DNA from: Symbiodinium natans
Taxonomy: Eukaryota > Sar > Dinophyceae > Suessiales > Symbiodiniaceae
Direction of reading: 5' to 3'
Assembly (NCBI GenBank): GCA_905221605.1
Contig: CAJNDS010000662.1
Location: 1 to 64,000 of the forward strand
DNA length: 64,000 nucleotides
Part shown: positions 45,328-55,951 of the stretch, in pieces
Layout: every line of letters begins with the position of its first letter
How positions within the stretch are numbered: the stretch's first letter is position 1
Translations under genes and position numbers: made by a program
The notes under the pieces: generated by a model
Databases searched by the model: none
What the model saw: the letters and a program-made list of their open reading frames with translations, nothing else
What the model was told of the DNA's origin: nothing

Positions 45328-45444
45328 AAGTATACGTCTAGCACTTTTTGGCATAGCCGTCCCTTTGGACGAAAAGAACATGGAGGCTAGACCCGGCAAA
45401 CGCTACAAACAACAGGCACAGATTGCCACGGCCGTCGTATCCAG
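45328..45444 (+). CDS. Exon-like segment, unknown protein
   Basis: After CTCTTAACAG the frame reads SIRLALFGIAVPLDEKNMEA and PGKRYKQQAQIATAVVS, ending CCAG|GTGCGC. The frame stays open past the donor to about 45550, so exon length is uncertain. Confidence 0.45.
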
Positions 45445-46834
45445 GTGCGCTTGGAGGGGAATTGAGGTTCACAAGTTCTGGGGTTCCAGGGCTAGGGGGT
45501 TTGTGGAGTGGGCTTTTAGGTTCAACATTCCGGGTGGCCCCAAACCCTAAACCCTAAACCCTACACCCTAAACCCGACTTGTGCTGTAGGAACTTGGGCT
45601 CCAGGGTTTACGGTTTAGGAGCGTTCCAGCGTTCGCTCTTTTCTTGATATTGCGATCCTGAGCCCAACATTAATCGCCCAAAACATACGTAGGGGTTTAG
45701 GGTTTAGGGCTAGGGTTTAGGGCTTAGGGTTTAGGGTTTTGGTTTAGGAGGCCCCTCCCCAAGTTGAGGAAGCCTCCATAAACCAGAGGCCCTGAACTTA
45801 ACCAAAGCCAATGCAGTTCCCCTAAACCCTACCCCAAGTCAAAACCTCGACCCTGAACCCTGTAACTTTCGGGTTTAGGGTTCCGGGGCTACACCGACAG
45901 AGACCAGGATGAAATTGAGGAAGCCCCCGAACTACAGACAGTTACCAGTATACTTGCAATTACCCCCCCTGTTATTTGGAAACGATGGGTATAGTTGCCT
46001 TACTGATAACCCCTCACTTACTAAGTGTCCTGATCCTTGCAGTATGCGTAGGGCTTAGGGTGTAAGAGCACAGATCCCCTATACCAGGATGCCCTTATGT
46101 GGTTACTTCCGGCTAGGATGCACTCGAAACCCCTTCAAACAGACGAACCCTAAACCCTAAACCCTAAACCCTAAACCCTAAACCCTAAACCCTAAACCCT
46201 AAACCCTAAACCCTAAACGGTTCAAGGTTTAAGCTTTAGGGGTCTACTGAGCAACCTCAGTTGCAGACTCAGGGAATTTGCTACCCCTTGCAGGGTACAC
46301 CAAAAATTCCCTGTTGAGGGTCGCACCTGAACCCTGAACGGTTTAGGGCTTGGGGTTTAGGGTTAGGGCCGGTTAGGGTTTATAGGGTTTATCTTATAGG
46401 GTTTATAGGGTTTACAGGGTTTATGGGGTTTATAGGGTTTATAGGGTTTATAGGGTTTATAGGGTTTACAGGGTTTATAGGGTTTATAGAGGCCTGAGTC
46501 CCAAACCCAGACCCTAGTAGGGGTATCAAGGGAGGGGGCATGAGTACAATCACCACTACTTCACTGAACCTTACCCTGTGGCTCGTATGTAACATAAATT
46601 TTGTCAATATATAGAGACTCAATATAACCAATAAACCATCTTTCAGTTGTAGATCCTTAGCTTGTTTGGGGTTTGATGGGTTTCTTAATGCGGTAGCGAG
46701 GATGTAGGCGGCGAGCAAAACCACCAGAGCTCTGGACCCTAAACCCTGAACCCCAGACCCTAGGCCCCAGACTCTCAACCCTAAACCGTAAACCCTAAAC
46801 CATAAACCCCAAGCACTTCACGAGGCGCGCGCAG
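45445..46834. other. CCCTAAA array, TTTATAGGG satellite, hairpins
   Basis: CCCTAAA runs at 46145-46217. A hairpin with CAGGGAATTTGCTACC / CAAAAATTCCCTG lies at about 46269-46315. (TTTATAGGG)n with T/C changes lies at 46378-46490. Minus-strand NPINPINP frames over it are artefacts. Confidence 0.6.
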
Positions 46835-46916
46835 CTCCTGCCGAAGTGGAGCCGACGAGTTCCGAGTCGGAGTCGTTCGAGTCGGAGTCGTCCGACTCGG
46901 AAACCGAGGTGGGCGG
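46835..46916 (+). CDS. Exon-like segment, acidic Ser/Glu repeat
   Basis: After GCGCGCAG the frame reads PAEVEPTSSESESFESESSD then SETEVG and runs into GTTTAGGG. The DNA has a GAGTCGGAGTCG(T) repeat. It looks like a disordered acidic linker. Family not recognised. Confidence 0.45.
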
Positions 46917-47984
46917 GTTTAGGGTTTAGGGTTTTGGGTTTTGGGTTTAGGATTTAGGGTTTAGGGTTGACGATGCACCGACCACCCTATCATTAGCACG
47001 GGGCACATGTGTAATATCTAATCTATATATATATATACACACATGCGAAAATCTAGGCTGAGTATGCCTTGCTTAGTGGAGAATGTGGGAACGGGCTAAC
47101 CTATGACCCTTGAAGGGTTAAATTGTATTGTGATGAGTTTAGGGTTTTAGCTGGACCTTAAGTGATACTCTTGTTTGGGGGGTATACCTTTTCAGTTGCT
47201 AGTAGAGTGCGCTCAGAAAATATCGGCAGCCGCAGCCATTTTTGCAAAGACCCTAAACCCTATCTAAATCCTAAATACTAAACCGAACCCTGAACCCTGA
47301 ACCCTAAACCCTGAACCCTGAACCCTAAACCCTAAACCCTAAACCCTAAACCCTAAACCCTAAACCCTAGACCCCAGCAGCGGTGACTGGCAGGCACCCT
47401 GGGATAGCCTGGCGAAGACCGCGGCGGACCCAACGATCACCGGGGGGGGGGGTGGGGGAGGGGAGGGAAGGGTCGGTCTTGTGTAAGAGGTTTAGGGTTG
47501 AGGGTTTAGGGTTTAGGGTTTAGGGTTTCGGGATGTGAGGGTTAGAACCACCTTCCTCGAACATGTTCGGCCTTGCTTTGTCTCTGCCAGCGCCTCGTGC
47601 AGTCTCAATATGCTCCACAGCTGCCCTTGCTGTGAAAGCCCCTAAGCCCTAAACCCCAATTAAACAGTAATTAAGCCCTAAGCCCAGACCCTAAACCCCA
47701 ACTCTTCCACCCCAAAATCCCCTAAGCCCTCAGCCCTAGACCCTGAACCCTAAGCGATCTGCTCGTGAGACCCGAAAGATACCGCTAAGCTTCACTTCCT
47801 GTTTTGGAAGCATACTCTGATAAAACCACCCCTCCCACCTCCCTTGAATAAGGTTCCATCGTTTACAGACCCCTTCCCGCCCCATATAGCTCTAAAACCC
47901 TAAATCCTAAACGCAAACCCCCAAACCCCCCGAAACCCTAACCCGTAACCCCTAAATCCTGAACCCACCGAGCTCGGGGCGAAG
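46917..47984. other. Telomere-like tracts and unique DNA
   Basis: An AT-rich TATATATA tract lies at 47023-47040, CCCTAAA at 47290-47366 and a short exon-like frame WDSLAKTAADPTITG at about 47399-47446. G-rich runs and TTTAGGG follow at 47442-47528. Confidence 0.45.
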
Positions 47985-48089
47985 GGGCCATCGCTCACAG
48001 AGCTGCTCGAGCTTACCATTCCCTTCCGCGTCTCGATGGAGCACCTCGAGCGGCACGTTGCAAGACAGAAAGATCGTTCTTCGCGCTGA
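47985..48089 (+). CDS. Last exon, unknown protein
   Basis: After GCGAAG the frame reads GPSLTELLELTIPFRVSMEH then LERHVARQKDRSSR and ends with TGA (48087-48089). The composition is convincing. The open frame also runs back into the CCCTAAA tract, so the acceptor is not certain. In another frame the bases after it read APTKKAKAKAQR to a TGA at 48142-48144. Confidence 0.45.
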   Translation, partial: GPSLTELLELTIPFRVSMEHLERHVARQKDRSSR

Positions 48090-48492
48090 TGTGTGCCGTG
48101 GAGCAGCTCCTACCAAGAAGGCCAAGGCCAAGGCGCAGCGCTGAGTTCTACTCGTTTGCGAGGCTTTTCTTCCTCAGTTTGCCCTGCGCGTGATGCGCTA
48201 TAAAGTCGTTTTCAGCACCAGTCAGAGGCCACATTGGCACACAGCAAGGCTCCATAAAACAGGCTGTTGTTGTTTTCACACGTCTACATGGCAAAGCTTT
48301 GCATCCCTATACCCCTCAACCCCCTCGACCCTAATCCTCCCTGCAAACCACTACAACACAAAACCCCCCCGAACTCCTCAACCGTAAGCCCAAACTCCTA
48401 AACCCTAAAACTCCTAAACCCTAAACCCTAAACCCTCAACCCTAAACCCTAAACCCCCAGACCCCTAGAAACCCTAAACCCCCAAGCCTCAG

Positions 48493-48755
48493 CCGCCCCA
48501 GGACCTGTTTGAGGATGGCTCCGAGTTCTTTGTGGACACCTTGAAGTTCGCTTTCCAAGGGCTCGGGGGCCTGGTTGCAGGTTCCCAGACTTTTGGGAGG
48601 ATCCAAAAAATAGAGCCCCCAGATAGTACCCTATACTACTATTGGGTCAGTCTTAGGAACCCTTAAGGGGATCTATTTTTTGGATCCTCCCAGGGGTCTG
48701 GGTTGAGAGTTTGTCTCACATAGCCACAGAGAAGCGGGAGCTATTCGACACAGCC
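48493..48755 (+). CDS. Two exons joined over a hairpin intron, unknown protein
   Basis: Exon 48493-48580 follows GCCTCAG and reads PQDLFEDGSEFFVDTLKFAF then QGLGGLVA. The intron 48581-48693 is a canonical GT-AG hairpin. Exon 48694-48755 reads VWVESLSHIATEKRELFDTA and ends GCC|GTAAACCC. The join GCA G|GG GTC keeps one frame with no adjustment. I do not recognise the protein. Flanking exons were not assigned. This is the cleanest splice model in the window. Confidence 0.65.
48581..48693 (+). mobile_element. Hairpin element forming a whole GT-AG intron
   Basis: GGGAGGATCCAAAAAATAGA near the left end is inverse to TCTATTTTTTGGATCCTCCC near the right. The folded intron would bring both splice sites together. 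CAG precedes both cut points. Confidence 0.8.
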
Positions 48756-48890
48756 GTAAACCCTAAACCCTAGGCCCTAGACCCTACACCCTGCCGTGCT
48801 AAACCCAAAACCCTTTAATACAGTGGTCGGAATAACTGCTATCTGCACTCCCATACTGTCCCTACATAATTATGCTAAAATCACACCCCC

Positions 48891-48921
<31 letters not shown>

Positions 48922-51049
48922 AAACTAAAAACTAAATCAAGGCCCTTATAGTAGCTTCAAAGAGCAGAACTCAGCTTCACTAGGATGCTTGGGGTATCTT
49001 GACAGCCCCATGACACCCCAAGGATTTAGGGTTTAGGGTTTAGGGTTTAGGGTTTAGGGTTTAGGGTTTAGGGTTTAGGGTTTAGGGTTTAGGGTTTAGG
49101 GTTTAGGGTTTGGGATTTAGGTTTTAGGGCTTAGGGTTTGGGGTTTAGGGTTTAGGGTTCAGGAACTTCGTCCCTACATGCAAAAAAACACTCAAAGCCC
49201 CCCACGTCCGGCTTTACGCGAGGGAAGACGAGCTCGTGGCCGATGCCGCGCAGAACCAGCCGCAGTCCCGCATGAGCTTGCGCTTTAGGGTTTAATTAGG
49301 GTTTAGGGTTTTAGGGTTTTAGGGTTCAGGGTTTTGGGTTTTGGGTTTAGGAGCCCAGACAGTACTGGTCCTTAATTAGTAGGGGATTTCGGGAAGTAGG
49401 CTTGGCCCGTGATGTGGTTCAGGATGTCGGGTTTAAAGTTCTACTGTGAAGCATGACACTCAACCCTCTCCCTGGACCCTTGAAGATACCCCAAGAGATT
49501 CTTCTTAGGGTGCTTCAAGGGCGGGCGTACCCTATACCCTCCATATACCCGACAGACCCTAAAAAACCCTATATACCCCTGCACACCCCAGAGCCTGGAC
49601 CGTAAACCCTCTCTTTATTATCCCTAAACCCTAAACCCTAAACCCTAAACCCTAAGCCCCTCCCCTTTATTAAGGCATGCCTTCAAGGGGGGGGGGGGGG
49701 GGGGGGATGAACCCTAAACCCTAAACCCTAAACCCTAAACCGTAAACCCCAAGGTCGGACGCTTCTGGCGTCTTTGGCGGCGTGCAGGGGGAGTCCCTGG
49801 AAGCCTTACAGGAGGTCTGAAGAGGGTTTAGGGTTTAGGGTTTAGGGTTTAGGGTTTAGGGTTTAGGGTTTAGGGTTTGTGCCCCTTAATTTAGGTTTAG
49901 GGCCGTTTAGAGGCTAAGGTTTGGGTGTAGGGCCGAGTGCTTAGGGTCGAAGGGTTAGTGGTTAGAGTTTCGGGTTATAGGCCACACCCAACACTCGGTA
50001 TCGACTGGGGACAGTACCTATATTTTCTGCTGTCTACAGAATAGTATGCTGGTAATGCGTTTTGTTGGTACAGGATGTCGAAAGGTGAGGTTGCGAGCGT
50101 CCCAAGTCCTAGGCTCTGAGCCTAGACCCTGAACCCTTACAAAGCCTAAACCCTAAACCCTACACCCTAAACCCTAAACCCTAAACCCTAAACCCTAAAC
50201 CCTAAACCCTAAACCCTAAACCCTAAACCCTAAACCCTAAACCCTACGCCCAATCCTACCAGCCTGATCACACCCTTGCTCGGGGGCAAAGTACCCTTGC
50301 CAGCCCTAGTAGACACTGAAAAACGTATTCACAGGCTACTGGGCAAGCGAGCCTGAGAACCCTAAACCAAAGGGGATGACTCAGACGGCTAAGGGTCCAT
50401 GTACACGTATAGTATACTTTTGATCCCTAAAGCTACCATTTTGGAATCGCTGTATGGCCCACGAATGTACTGTAAAGGGACAGGTACATGGACCCCTTGC
50501 CAAGCAACGTCATGCAGTAATTTCGGGATTGAGCTACCCTAAGCCCTAGTCCCGAAACCCTTATATGATGCCACAGAGCCTTTTGACGCCATCCAGCACA
50601 TTCCCCAGCAAGTTCTGGCAGTGTTGACGTTGTCATCATTATCATCGGTCGGCCAAAGATGCTCTGGCCAATAGATGCAATGGTGGCATGGACATTGTTC
50701 TCTGCTGTCCAAACGCACGGAAAGCGCAGGCGTTGCGTGCGCAAGCGCAGGCAACAGCCAGACGTCACGCATGCGCCTTACCAATTACCAACTGCAACCC
50801 TTTGGGGTTGGGGCTTGGGAAGCCCCAAATCCTGTTCTACTACTAGACTGTGGGCAAAAACAGGGGGTCTGGGTTTTGGTTGCGGTGTGGGTTGCCTCAA
50901 ACCCCTAAACAGCCCTAAAAACCCTCGACCCTAAGCCCCAAGCCCCCCTACGTCTCGAAGAGGCGGTGAGTACCCAAGCGGAGTCCCTCAGCCAGTTCTT
51001 GGCACAGGCGGCGGCTTCTTGCTTTTCGTCGGCTTGGCAATTTAGGGCC
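48756..51049. other. Telomere-like arrays, homopolymers, hairpin element
   Basis: A C25-A12 run lies at about 48887-48923. TTTAGGG runs at 49024-49110, with an exon-like frame VRLYAREDELVADAAQNQ at 49206-49283 entering TTTAGGG. A G20 run lies at 49687-49706, and CCCTAAA at 50144-50246. A GTCCATGTACC hairpin lies at 50391-50491. About 50540-50780 has open frames on both strands (for example IDAMVAWTLFSAVQTHGKRR plus) that could be exonic. Confidence 0.5.
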
Positions 51050-51620
51050 TAGGGTTTAGGGTCTGAGGGTCTTAAGGGTCTGAGGGTCTTAGGGTCTGAG
51101 GCTCTCAGGGTCTCAGGGTCTTAGGATCTCAGAGTCTCAGGGTCTTAGGGTCTTGGGGTCCTGAGGTCTTAGGGTCTTAGGGTCTTAGGGTCTCAGGGTC
51201 TCAGGGTCTTGGGGTCTTGGGGTCCTGGGGTCCTGGGGTCTTAGTCTTAGGGTTGTAGGGTCTTAGGGTCTTAGGGTCTTAGGGTCTTCGGGTCTTAGGG
51301 TCTTAGGGTCTTAGGGTCTTAGGGTCTTAGGGTCTCAGGGTCTCAGGGTCTTCGGGTCTGGCATTTCAGGGTTCAGGGTCTGAGGGCCTTAGGGTGTCAA
51401 GGTCTTAGGGTCTCAGGGTCTTAGGGTCTCAGGGTCTTAGGGTGTGAGGGTCTGAGGGTCGATGTTAGGGTCTCAGGCTCTTAGGGTCTCAGGGTCTTAG
51501 GGTCCTTGGGGTCTTAGGGTCTCAGAAACTTAGGTTGGGGTCTTAGGCTCATAGCTCTTATGCAGTGTTTTAGGGTTTCAGGGTCTCGGGGTCTCAGGGT
51601 CTTAGGGTCTTAGGCTGGAG
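51050..51620. repeat. GGGTCTTA / GGGTCTCA 8-bp satellite
   Basis: About 65 units of AGGGTCTT with T/C and occasional G changes. It differs from the telomere unit by an inserted C. No ORF. Confidence 0.92.
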
Positions 51621-53491
51621 GTGTAGGGTTTAGGGTTAGGGTTTAGGGTTTAGGTTTAGGGTTCAGGGTGTAGGTCTTTAGGCTTCATAGGGTTTGGAGA
51701 ACTTCGAGGGTTTCTTGAAAGGAATTGTCAAGTCGAACCTGCTTTGAAAGTGTTCCTTCAGCGATTCCTAGATAGTTTAGGAGTTTAGGGGTTAAGGTTG
51801 ACACTAGCGTTTGTTTGGTCATATGCCTCCCTGCGGGTCCATTCGTAGTACTATTTTGGGAGTACGTACCCTAAACCCAAACCCTAAACCCCCTCAACCC
51901 TCAACCATCAACCCTCAACTCTCAACCCTAAACCCTAAACCCTAAACCCTAAACCCTAAACCCTAAACCCTAAACCCTAAACCCTAAACCCCAAACCCCA
52001 AACCCCAAACCCTAAACCCTAAACCCTAAACCCTAAACCCTAAACCCAAACCGACCCTGTGGGTAAGGCTGCATCTTACGGCGCAGGCGTCTTCGCTGAA
52101 TATCGCCCCGACGGATTTCGCAAACAGCCTTAGCACCGTCCGGAGGACCGATCGTGTGCAAGGGGCAGGTTTAGTGGGGTTTAGGGTTTAGGGTGTGGCC
52201 ACGTTCTTAGCGCGCGTCATGGGCCCTATACAGAGTGGCTTTCACGGGCCCACTCCCACGCGCGCGTCGCGTGGCACACCCACCCCAAACCACCCGGGGT
52301 ATAGTATTTTAGGGTTTCGGCCCCAGATCTGGTTGGTTCAGCAGCCCCAGCTTACCTGGGCTGCACGTGGCGTGTGGTCAGGTCGCTCGCTGAGCGCTCG
52401 GACGGCTTCGGGCTCTCACGTGGTGGTAGCGAGCCCTCAGCCGGACTAGGGTTTAGGGTTTAGGGTTTAGGGCTTAGGGTTTCACCTGATGCAGTTTGTT
52501 GCACCCAAAGGCTTCACTACTTTCAGGGCCTTAGGATTTTCGGGCTCTTTGTTGCCTGCACGAGGTAGGCCGGGTCGCTTTGCTGTCTGCAATATGGGCC
52601 CTTTTGTTTACTTTTGGGCTCTGGGGATGCAGGGCTTAGGTGTTCTTTTGGGGGGTTCTTCAAGTTAGGCTCCCCTTTTGGGGGGTCCGTATTGGTAGGG
52701 TGACGCCTTATATATGGGGCTCACAAAGGGACCACAATTTAGAGAATTGCGCATTTATGGTTTCAGGGCTTTCGGGTGCAGAGGTTTAGGCTGGGTGCCT
52801 CTAGAATTTAAGGATTCAAGGGCTTCAAGGTTTTGAGGCTGTAGGGCTTTAGCGCTGTAAGGCTTCACAGTCTGCAGGGGTTTAGGGTTCAGGGCTTTGC
52901 TTTTTCGGGGGCTCTCCCTTTGCTCTAAGTTTCAACATCTCTTCCTCCTGTGAACCCTATCAACCCCTATAATCGCATGCCTATAAATCCTGAACCCTGA
53001 ACTCCGAAGTTCCTGAAGCCCCTCAAATCCCATTTTAAAGTATGGACTTCTCTTTAGTGGGACCTAAAACGACTGAACCCCGAACCTCCTGAACCCTAGA
53101 GCCCCCGCAAGCCTGTACCCTAAATCTCCTGAATCCTGATCTGCCTGTTTGTACAGTTCTCTACGGCCCCCCATATCAGGAACGGTGAAAAGCCGTCAGC
53201 TCCCCTAGATCCGAAACACCCGCAACCCCAAGTCCCCAAATCCCCAGCCCTAAACCCCTATCCACGGAAGCCCTTGAAAGAAAAAATGCAAGGAGCATCA
53301 AAGATGTCGAGGAGAAGGCTGCCGAGCGTCCATGAGCACAGGGCCCCAACGTATCCTAAACCCTAAATCCTAAACCCTAAACCCCAAACCCTAAACCCCA
53401 AACCCTGAACCCTAAACCCCAAATCCCAAACCCTAAACCCTAAACCCCAAACCCCAAACCCTAAACCCTAAACCCTAAACCCCTCAGCAAG
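51621..53491. other. Telomere-like arrays and unique DNA
   Basis: Besides the exon-like segment at 52087-52168, 52195-52449 has an open frame (FLARVMGPIQSGFHGPTPTR) that may be part exon. 52500-53330 is largely unique, AT/GC mixed, with no convincing exon. CCCTAAA/CCCCAAA units lie at 53350-53483. Confidence 0.45.
52087..52168 (+). CDS. Exon-like segment, unknown protein
   Basis: After TTACGGCGCAG the frame reads ASSLNIAPTDFANSLSTVRR then TDRVQGA and ends GGCAG|GTTTAG. CCCTAAA (51930-52045) lies to the left. Composition is balanced. Family not recognised. Confidence 0.5.
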
Positions 53492-53585
53492 GTGGAATCT
53501 GTGGTCGACGAGGCGCAGACGAAGCGCAGAGGCCGACGGCGACCTCCCGAGGTGGAACGCGCCCAGCACGGTCTTCTAGGGATGG
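53492..53585 (+). CDS. Exon-like segment, basic
   Basis: After CTCAGCAAG the frame reads VESVVDEAQTKRRGRRRPPE then VERAQHGLLGM and runs into GTTTAGGG. It is flanked by CCCTAAA on the left and TTTAGGG on the right. The RRGRRRPP stretch may be a nuclear localisation or nucleic-acid-binding segment. Confidence 0.5.
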
Positions 53586-54544
53586 GTTTAGGGTTTAGGG
53601 TTTAGGGTTTAGGGTTTAGGGTTTAGGGTTTAGGGCTTAGGGCTTAGGGTTTAGGGCTTAAGGCTTTAGGGTTTAGGGTTTGGGGTTTTGGGTTTGGGGT
53701 TTAGGGTTTAGGGTTTGGGGCTTAGGGTTTAGGGTTGAGAGTTTAGGGCTTGGGCTTAGGGCTTAGGGTTAAGGGTTCAGGGTTTAGGGGTTAGGGCTTA
53801 AGGCTTAGGGTTTAGGGTTTAGGGCTTAGGGCTTAGGGCTTAGGGTTGAGGGTTTCCGGCTTAGGCGATTTCAGGGTGTTAAGGGTTTAAAGGGTTGAGT
53901 GCACCGTCAAACTTTCTTGGTATGTCAGGGCGCTTGGGCTTTAGGACTTTTCGAGGTTTCAGGAATTCTGGGGGTCGGTTGGTCCTTGCACCGCCCTCAG
54001 AAGTAGGGATGGCTTGACTCGAGGAGGGGTCGGAAGCATTGCAAATAGTTATCCCTTAGGTCTCTTTGTAACTATACTAAAATAACCCCCCCCACACCCC
54101 TATTCTAATTATTCAAGCCCCTATTAGGTTACTGAGGCTAAAGATCTTAAAAGAGTGACTTTGAGGGGTTGGCACAAAGGGAACTGAGGGCTTGGGGCTT
54201 ACGTAGGCCTACTTGAAGGTTCATGGTTCCTAAAAGAACCCAACTAGAACTGTTCTTCAAACGCAACTAGAACCACATAGTCCACTTAAAGGGCATCTAA
54301 GTGGGTTTAGGGTTTAGGGTTTAGGGTTTAGGGTTCAGGGCTTAGGGTTTAGGGTTTAGGGTTCAGGGCTTAGGGTTTAGGGTTTGGGGTCCCTAGCACT
54401 GAACAAAGGTCTGCGCCCACCCCCCGGCTTTGGGTTTGTTTGGGGTGGCACCGGATACCCTCACTCCAATGTGCAAAGCAACCTCGACCCTAAACCCTAA
54501 ACCCTAAACCCTAAAGGGTTCGGGGTTTAGGGCTTCAAGTTTAC
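53586..54544. repeat. TTTAGGG and GGGCTTA variants
   Basis: Dense telomere-like variants fill 53586-53850 and recur at 54303-54390. Half of a CTTGGAGGTTCATGG element (CTTGAAGGTTCATGG, 54213-54303) is cut off by the latter tract. Confidence 0.7.
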
Positions 54545-54869
54545 CGGCCGCCGACACACAGATAGCTCCGGGGCCTCGGTCCCCGGCAACATGCACGTGC
54601 TCTACGCCCACGAGTTTCGCCGTTGTATGCATGCATGCTGCCGCAATCATTCTTCCAGCAAGAACGACTTCCATTGTTGAGGCTCCGAGATACCTCCCAA
54701 AAGGGTCCATGTACTCATATAGTATATACTTGGGCCTTAAGGGGTTCCTATACAGTAGCTGTAGGGCCCAAATATGTACTATATGCGTACATGGACCCTT
54801 AGGGCTTTTGCCTTCTTTCGCGACAGGCACGGTTGAAATTCGTCCTGGATCGTGGCAACAGATACGACA
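54545..54869 (-). CDS. Two-exon minus-strand gene fragment with a hairpin intron
   Basis: Read on the minus strand, the upstream exon (54869 down to 54797) gives VATIQDEFQPCLSRKKAKAL. The intron 54693-54796 is a GTCCATGTACC element. The downstream exon (54692 down to 54545) gives YLGASTMEVVLAGRMIAAAC, MHTTAKLVGVEHVHVAGDRG and PGAICVSAA, then a GTAAAC donor. AGG stands at both intron ends and is used once, joining CTA AGG TAT in frame. The protein was not recognised. The boundaries are not canonical GT-AG if the frame is kept. Confidence 0.6.
54693..54799. mobile_element. Hairpin element, GTCCATGTACC family, acting as intron
   Basis: The ends are AAGGGTCCATGTAC and GTACATGGACCCTTA. Relatives lie at 15338-15434, 38229-38328, 50391-50491 and 54982-55085, with halves at 12584, 18230 and 54905. 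Confidence 0.8.
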
Positions 54870-54981
54870 AGATACAAAAAGCAGTCCATATGTCTGTAAA
54901 TCCTTAAGGGTCCATGTACCTAAATGAATGAACCTTAAACTCTAGAAAAGTGGAGCTGGAGTACCCTTCTAAACCAATCCC

Positions 54982-55085
54982 TAAGGGTCCATGTACCGTG
55001 TTATTATACACTTGGCCCCAACGTCCCTATTTTCGCAGGTACTTTAAGGCCCAAGTATTCCCTATTTGGGTACATGGACCCTTAG
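54982..55085. mobile_element. Hairpin element, GTCCATGTACC family, best inverted ends
   Basis: TAAGGGTCCATGTACC at the left is nearly the exact inverse of GGTACATGGACCCTTA at the right, with inner ACTTGGCCC / GGCCCAAGT. Confidence 0.85.
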
Positions 55086-55125
55086 GGCTAATGGTTTACA
55101 ACGGTACTCCAGTTCCACCTTTCTA

Positions 55126-55335
55126 GGGTTTAGGGTTTAGGGTTTAGGGTTTAGGGTTTAGGGTTTAGGGTTTAGGGTTTAGGGTTTAGGGTTTAGGGTT
55201 TAGGGTTAGGGTTTAGGGTTTAGGGTTTAGGGTTTAGGGTTTAGGGTTTAGGGTTTAGGGTTTAGGGTTTAGGGTTTAGGGTTAGGGGTTAGGGGTTAGG
55301 GGTTAGGGGTTAGGGTTTAGGGTTTAGGGTTTAGG
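55126..55335. repeat. Longest TTTAGGG array
   Basis: About 29 units with a short GGGGTTA section at 55281-55313. The longest near-pure telomere-type array in the window. Confidence 0.97.
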
Positions 55336-55374
55336 TTCGGTGGGCTTGTCTTCAGATTCAGAAATGCTTTTACT

Positions 55375-55517
55375 TGGAGGTTCATGGTACTTACTAACCA
55401 AATAGCAATTGCACTTATAAGTCAGTTCTGACCATTTTCGGGTAACTCAGGGGCTCATGAGTGGATTAGAAGTACAGTTGTAATTGGTCATTATGTACCA
55501 CGAACGTCCAAGTATGC
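55375..55517. mobile_element. Hairpin element, CTTGGAGGTTCATGG family
   Basis: ACTTGGAGGTTCATGGTACT at the left, with GTACCACGAACGTCCAAGT at the right. Centre as in 13049-13188. Confidence 0.8.
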
Positions 55518-55666
55518 CTTGTGGTCGAGGCGTTGTTGATTGTGGTTCCGGTATGTTCCGGTATTTTTCGCTATATTCTAGGGCCCCGCTTACCATGAAA
55601 ACCATGAGTTAATGTTGTCCATCGTTCGGGTGTCAGGCAGTTTCAAGCCCAATTTCAGGTTTCCTG

Positions 55667-55951
55667 TCAAGATCTGTCAAGCATTGTCTTCATGGGGCGT
55701 TCAGGGTTGGCGTTCACGGTTTTAAGTTTTGGGATGTTTGGCTTCTGGGGCAAAGGGAACTCTGCTGCTTCAGAATCTGATTTCGGATGCGTCCGGTTTG
55801 TGGCCTGATGTTTCAGCACACTGGGTTTACCCTTTTTGCCCCGCGTCGTCAAACAGAACAGCATGAATTCATGGCCGTTCCACTTGGCGGATTGCCCACT
55901 TGAACTGTGAAGGTGTAGAGTGTAGAGGCGACCGTTCAAACGCTTTTTCAT
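55667..55951 (-). CDS. Minus-strand ORF, unknown protein
   Basis: An ATG at 55951 opens 94 residues on the minus strand to the stop at 55667. It holds KKRLNGRLYTLHLHSSSGQS, WNGHEFMLFCLTTRGKKGKP and EAAEFPLPQKPNIPKLKTVN. Composition is basic and protein-like, and the stretch is free of telomere words. It may be one exon of a longer gene. Not recognised. Confidence 0.4.
   Translation of the reverse strand: MKKRLNGRLYTLHLHSSSGQSAKWNGHEFMLFCLTTRGKKGKPSVLKHQATNRTHPKSDSEAAEFPLPQKPNIPKLKTVNANPERPMKTMLDRS

Noticed and set aside
46389-46778. Minus-strand frame ending NPINPINPVNP
   Set aside because: Half of it is the TTTATAGGG satellite; the rest lacks support.
50961-51039. Exon with either AVSTQAESLSQFLAQAAASC or GVPQPVLGTGGGFLLFVGLA
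   Set aside because: Two plus frames are equally open and protein-like; no basis to choose, so not called.
55126-55335. True chromosome end
   Set aside because: The array is only about 29 units, interrupted, and unique sequence continues on both sides; it is interstitial.
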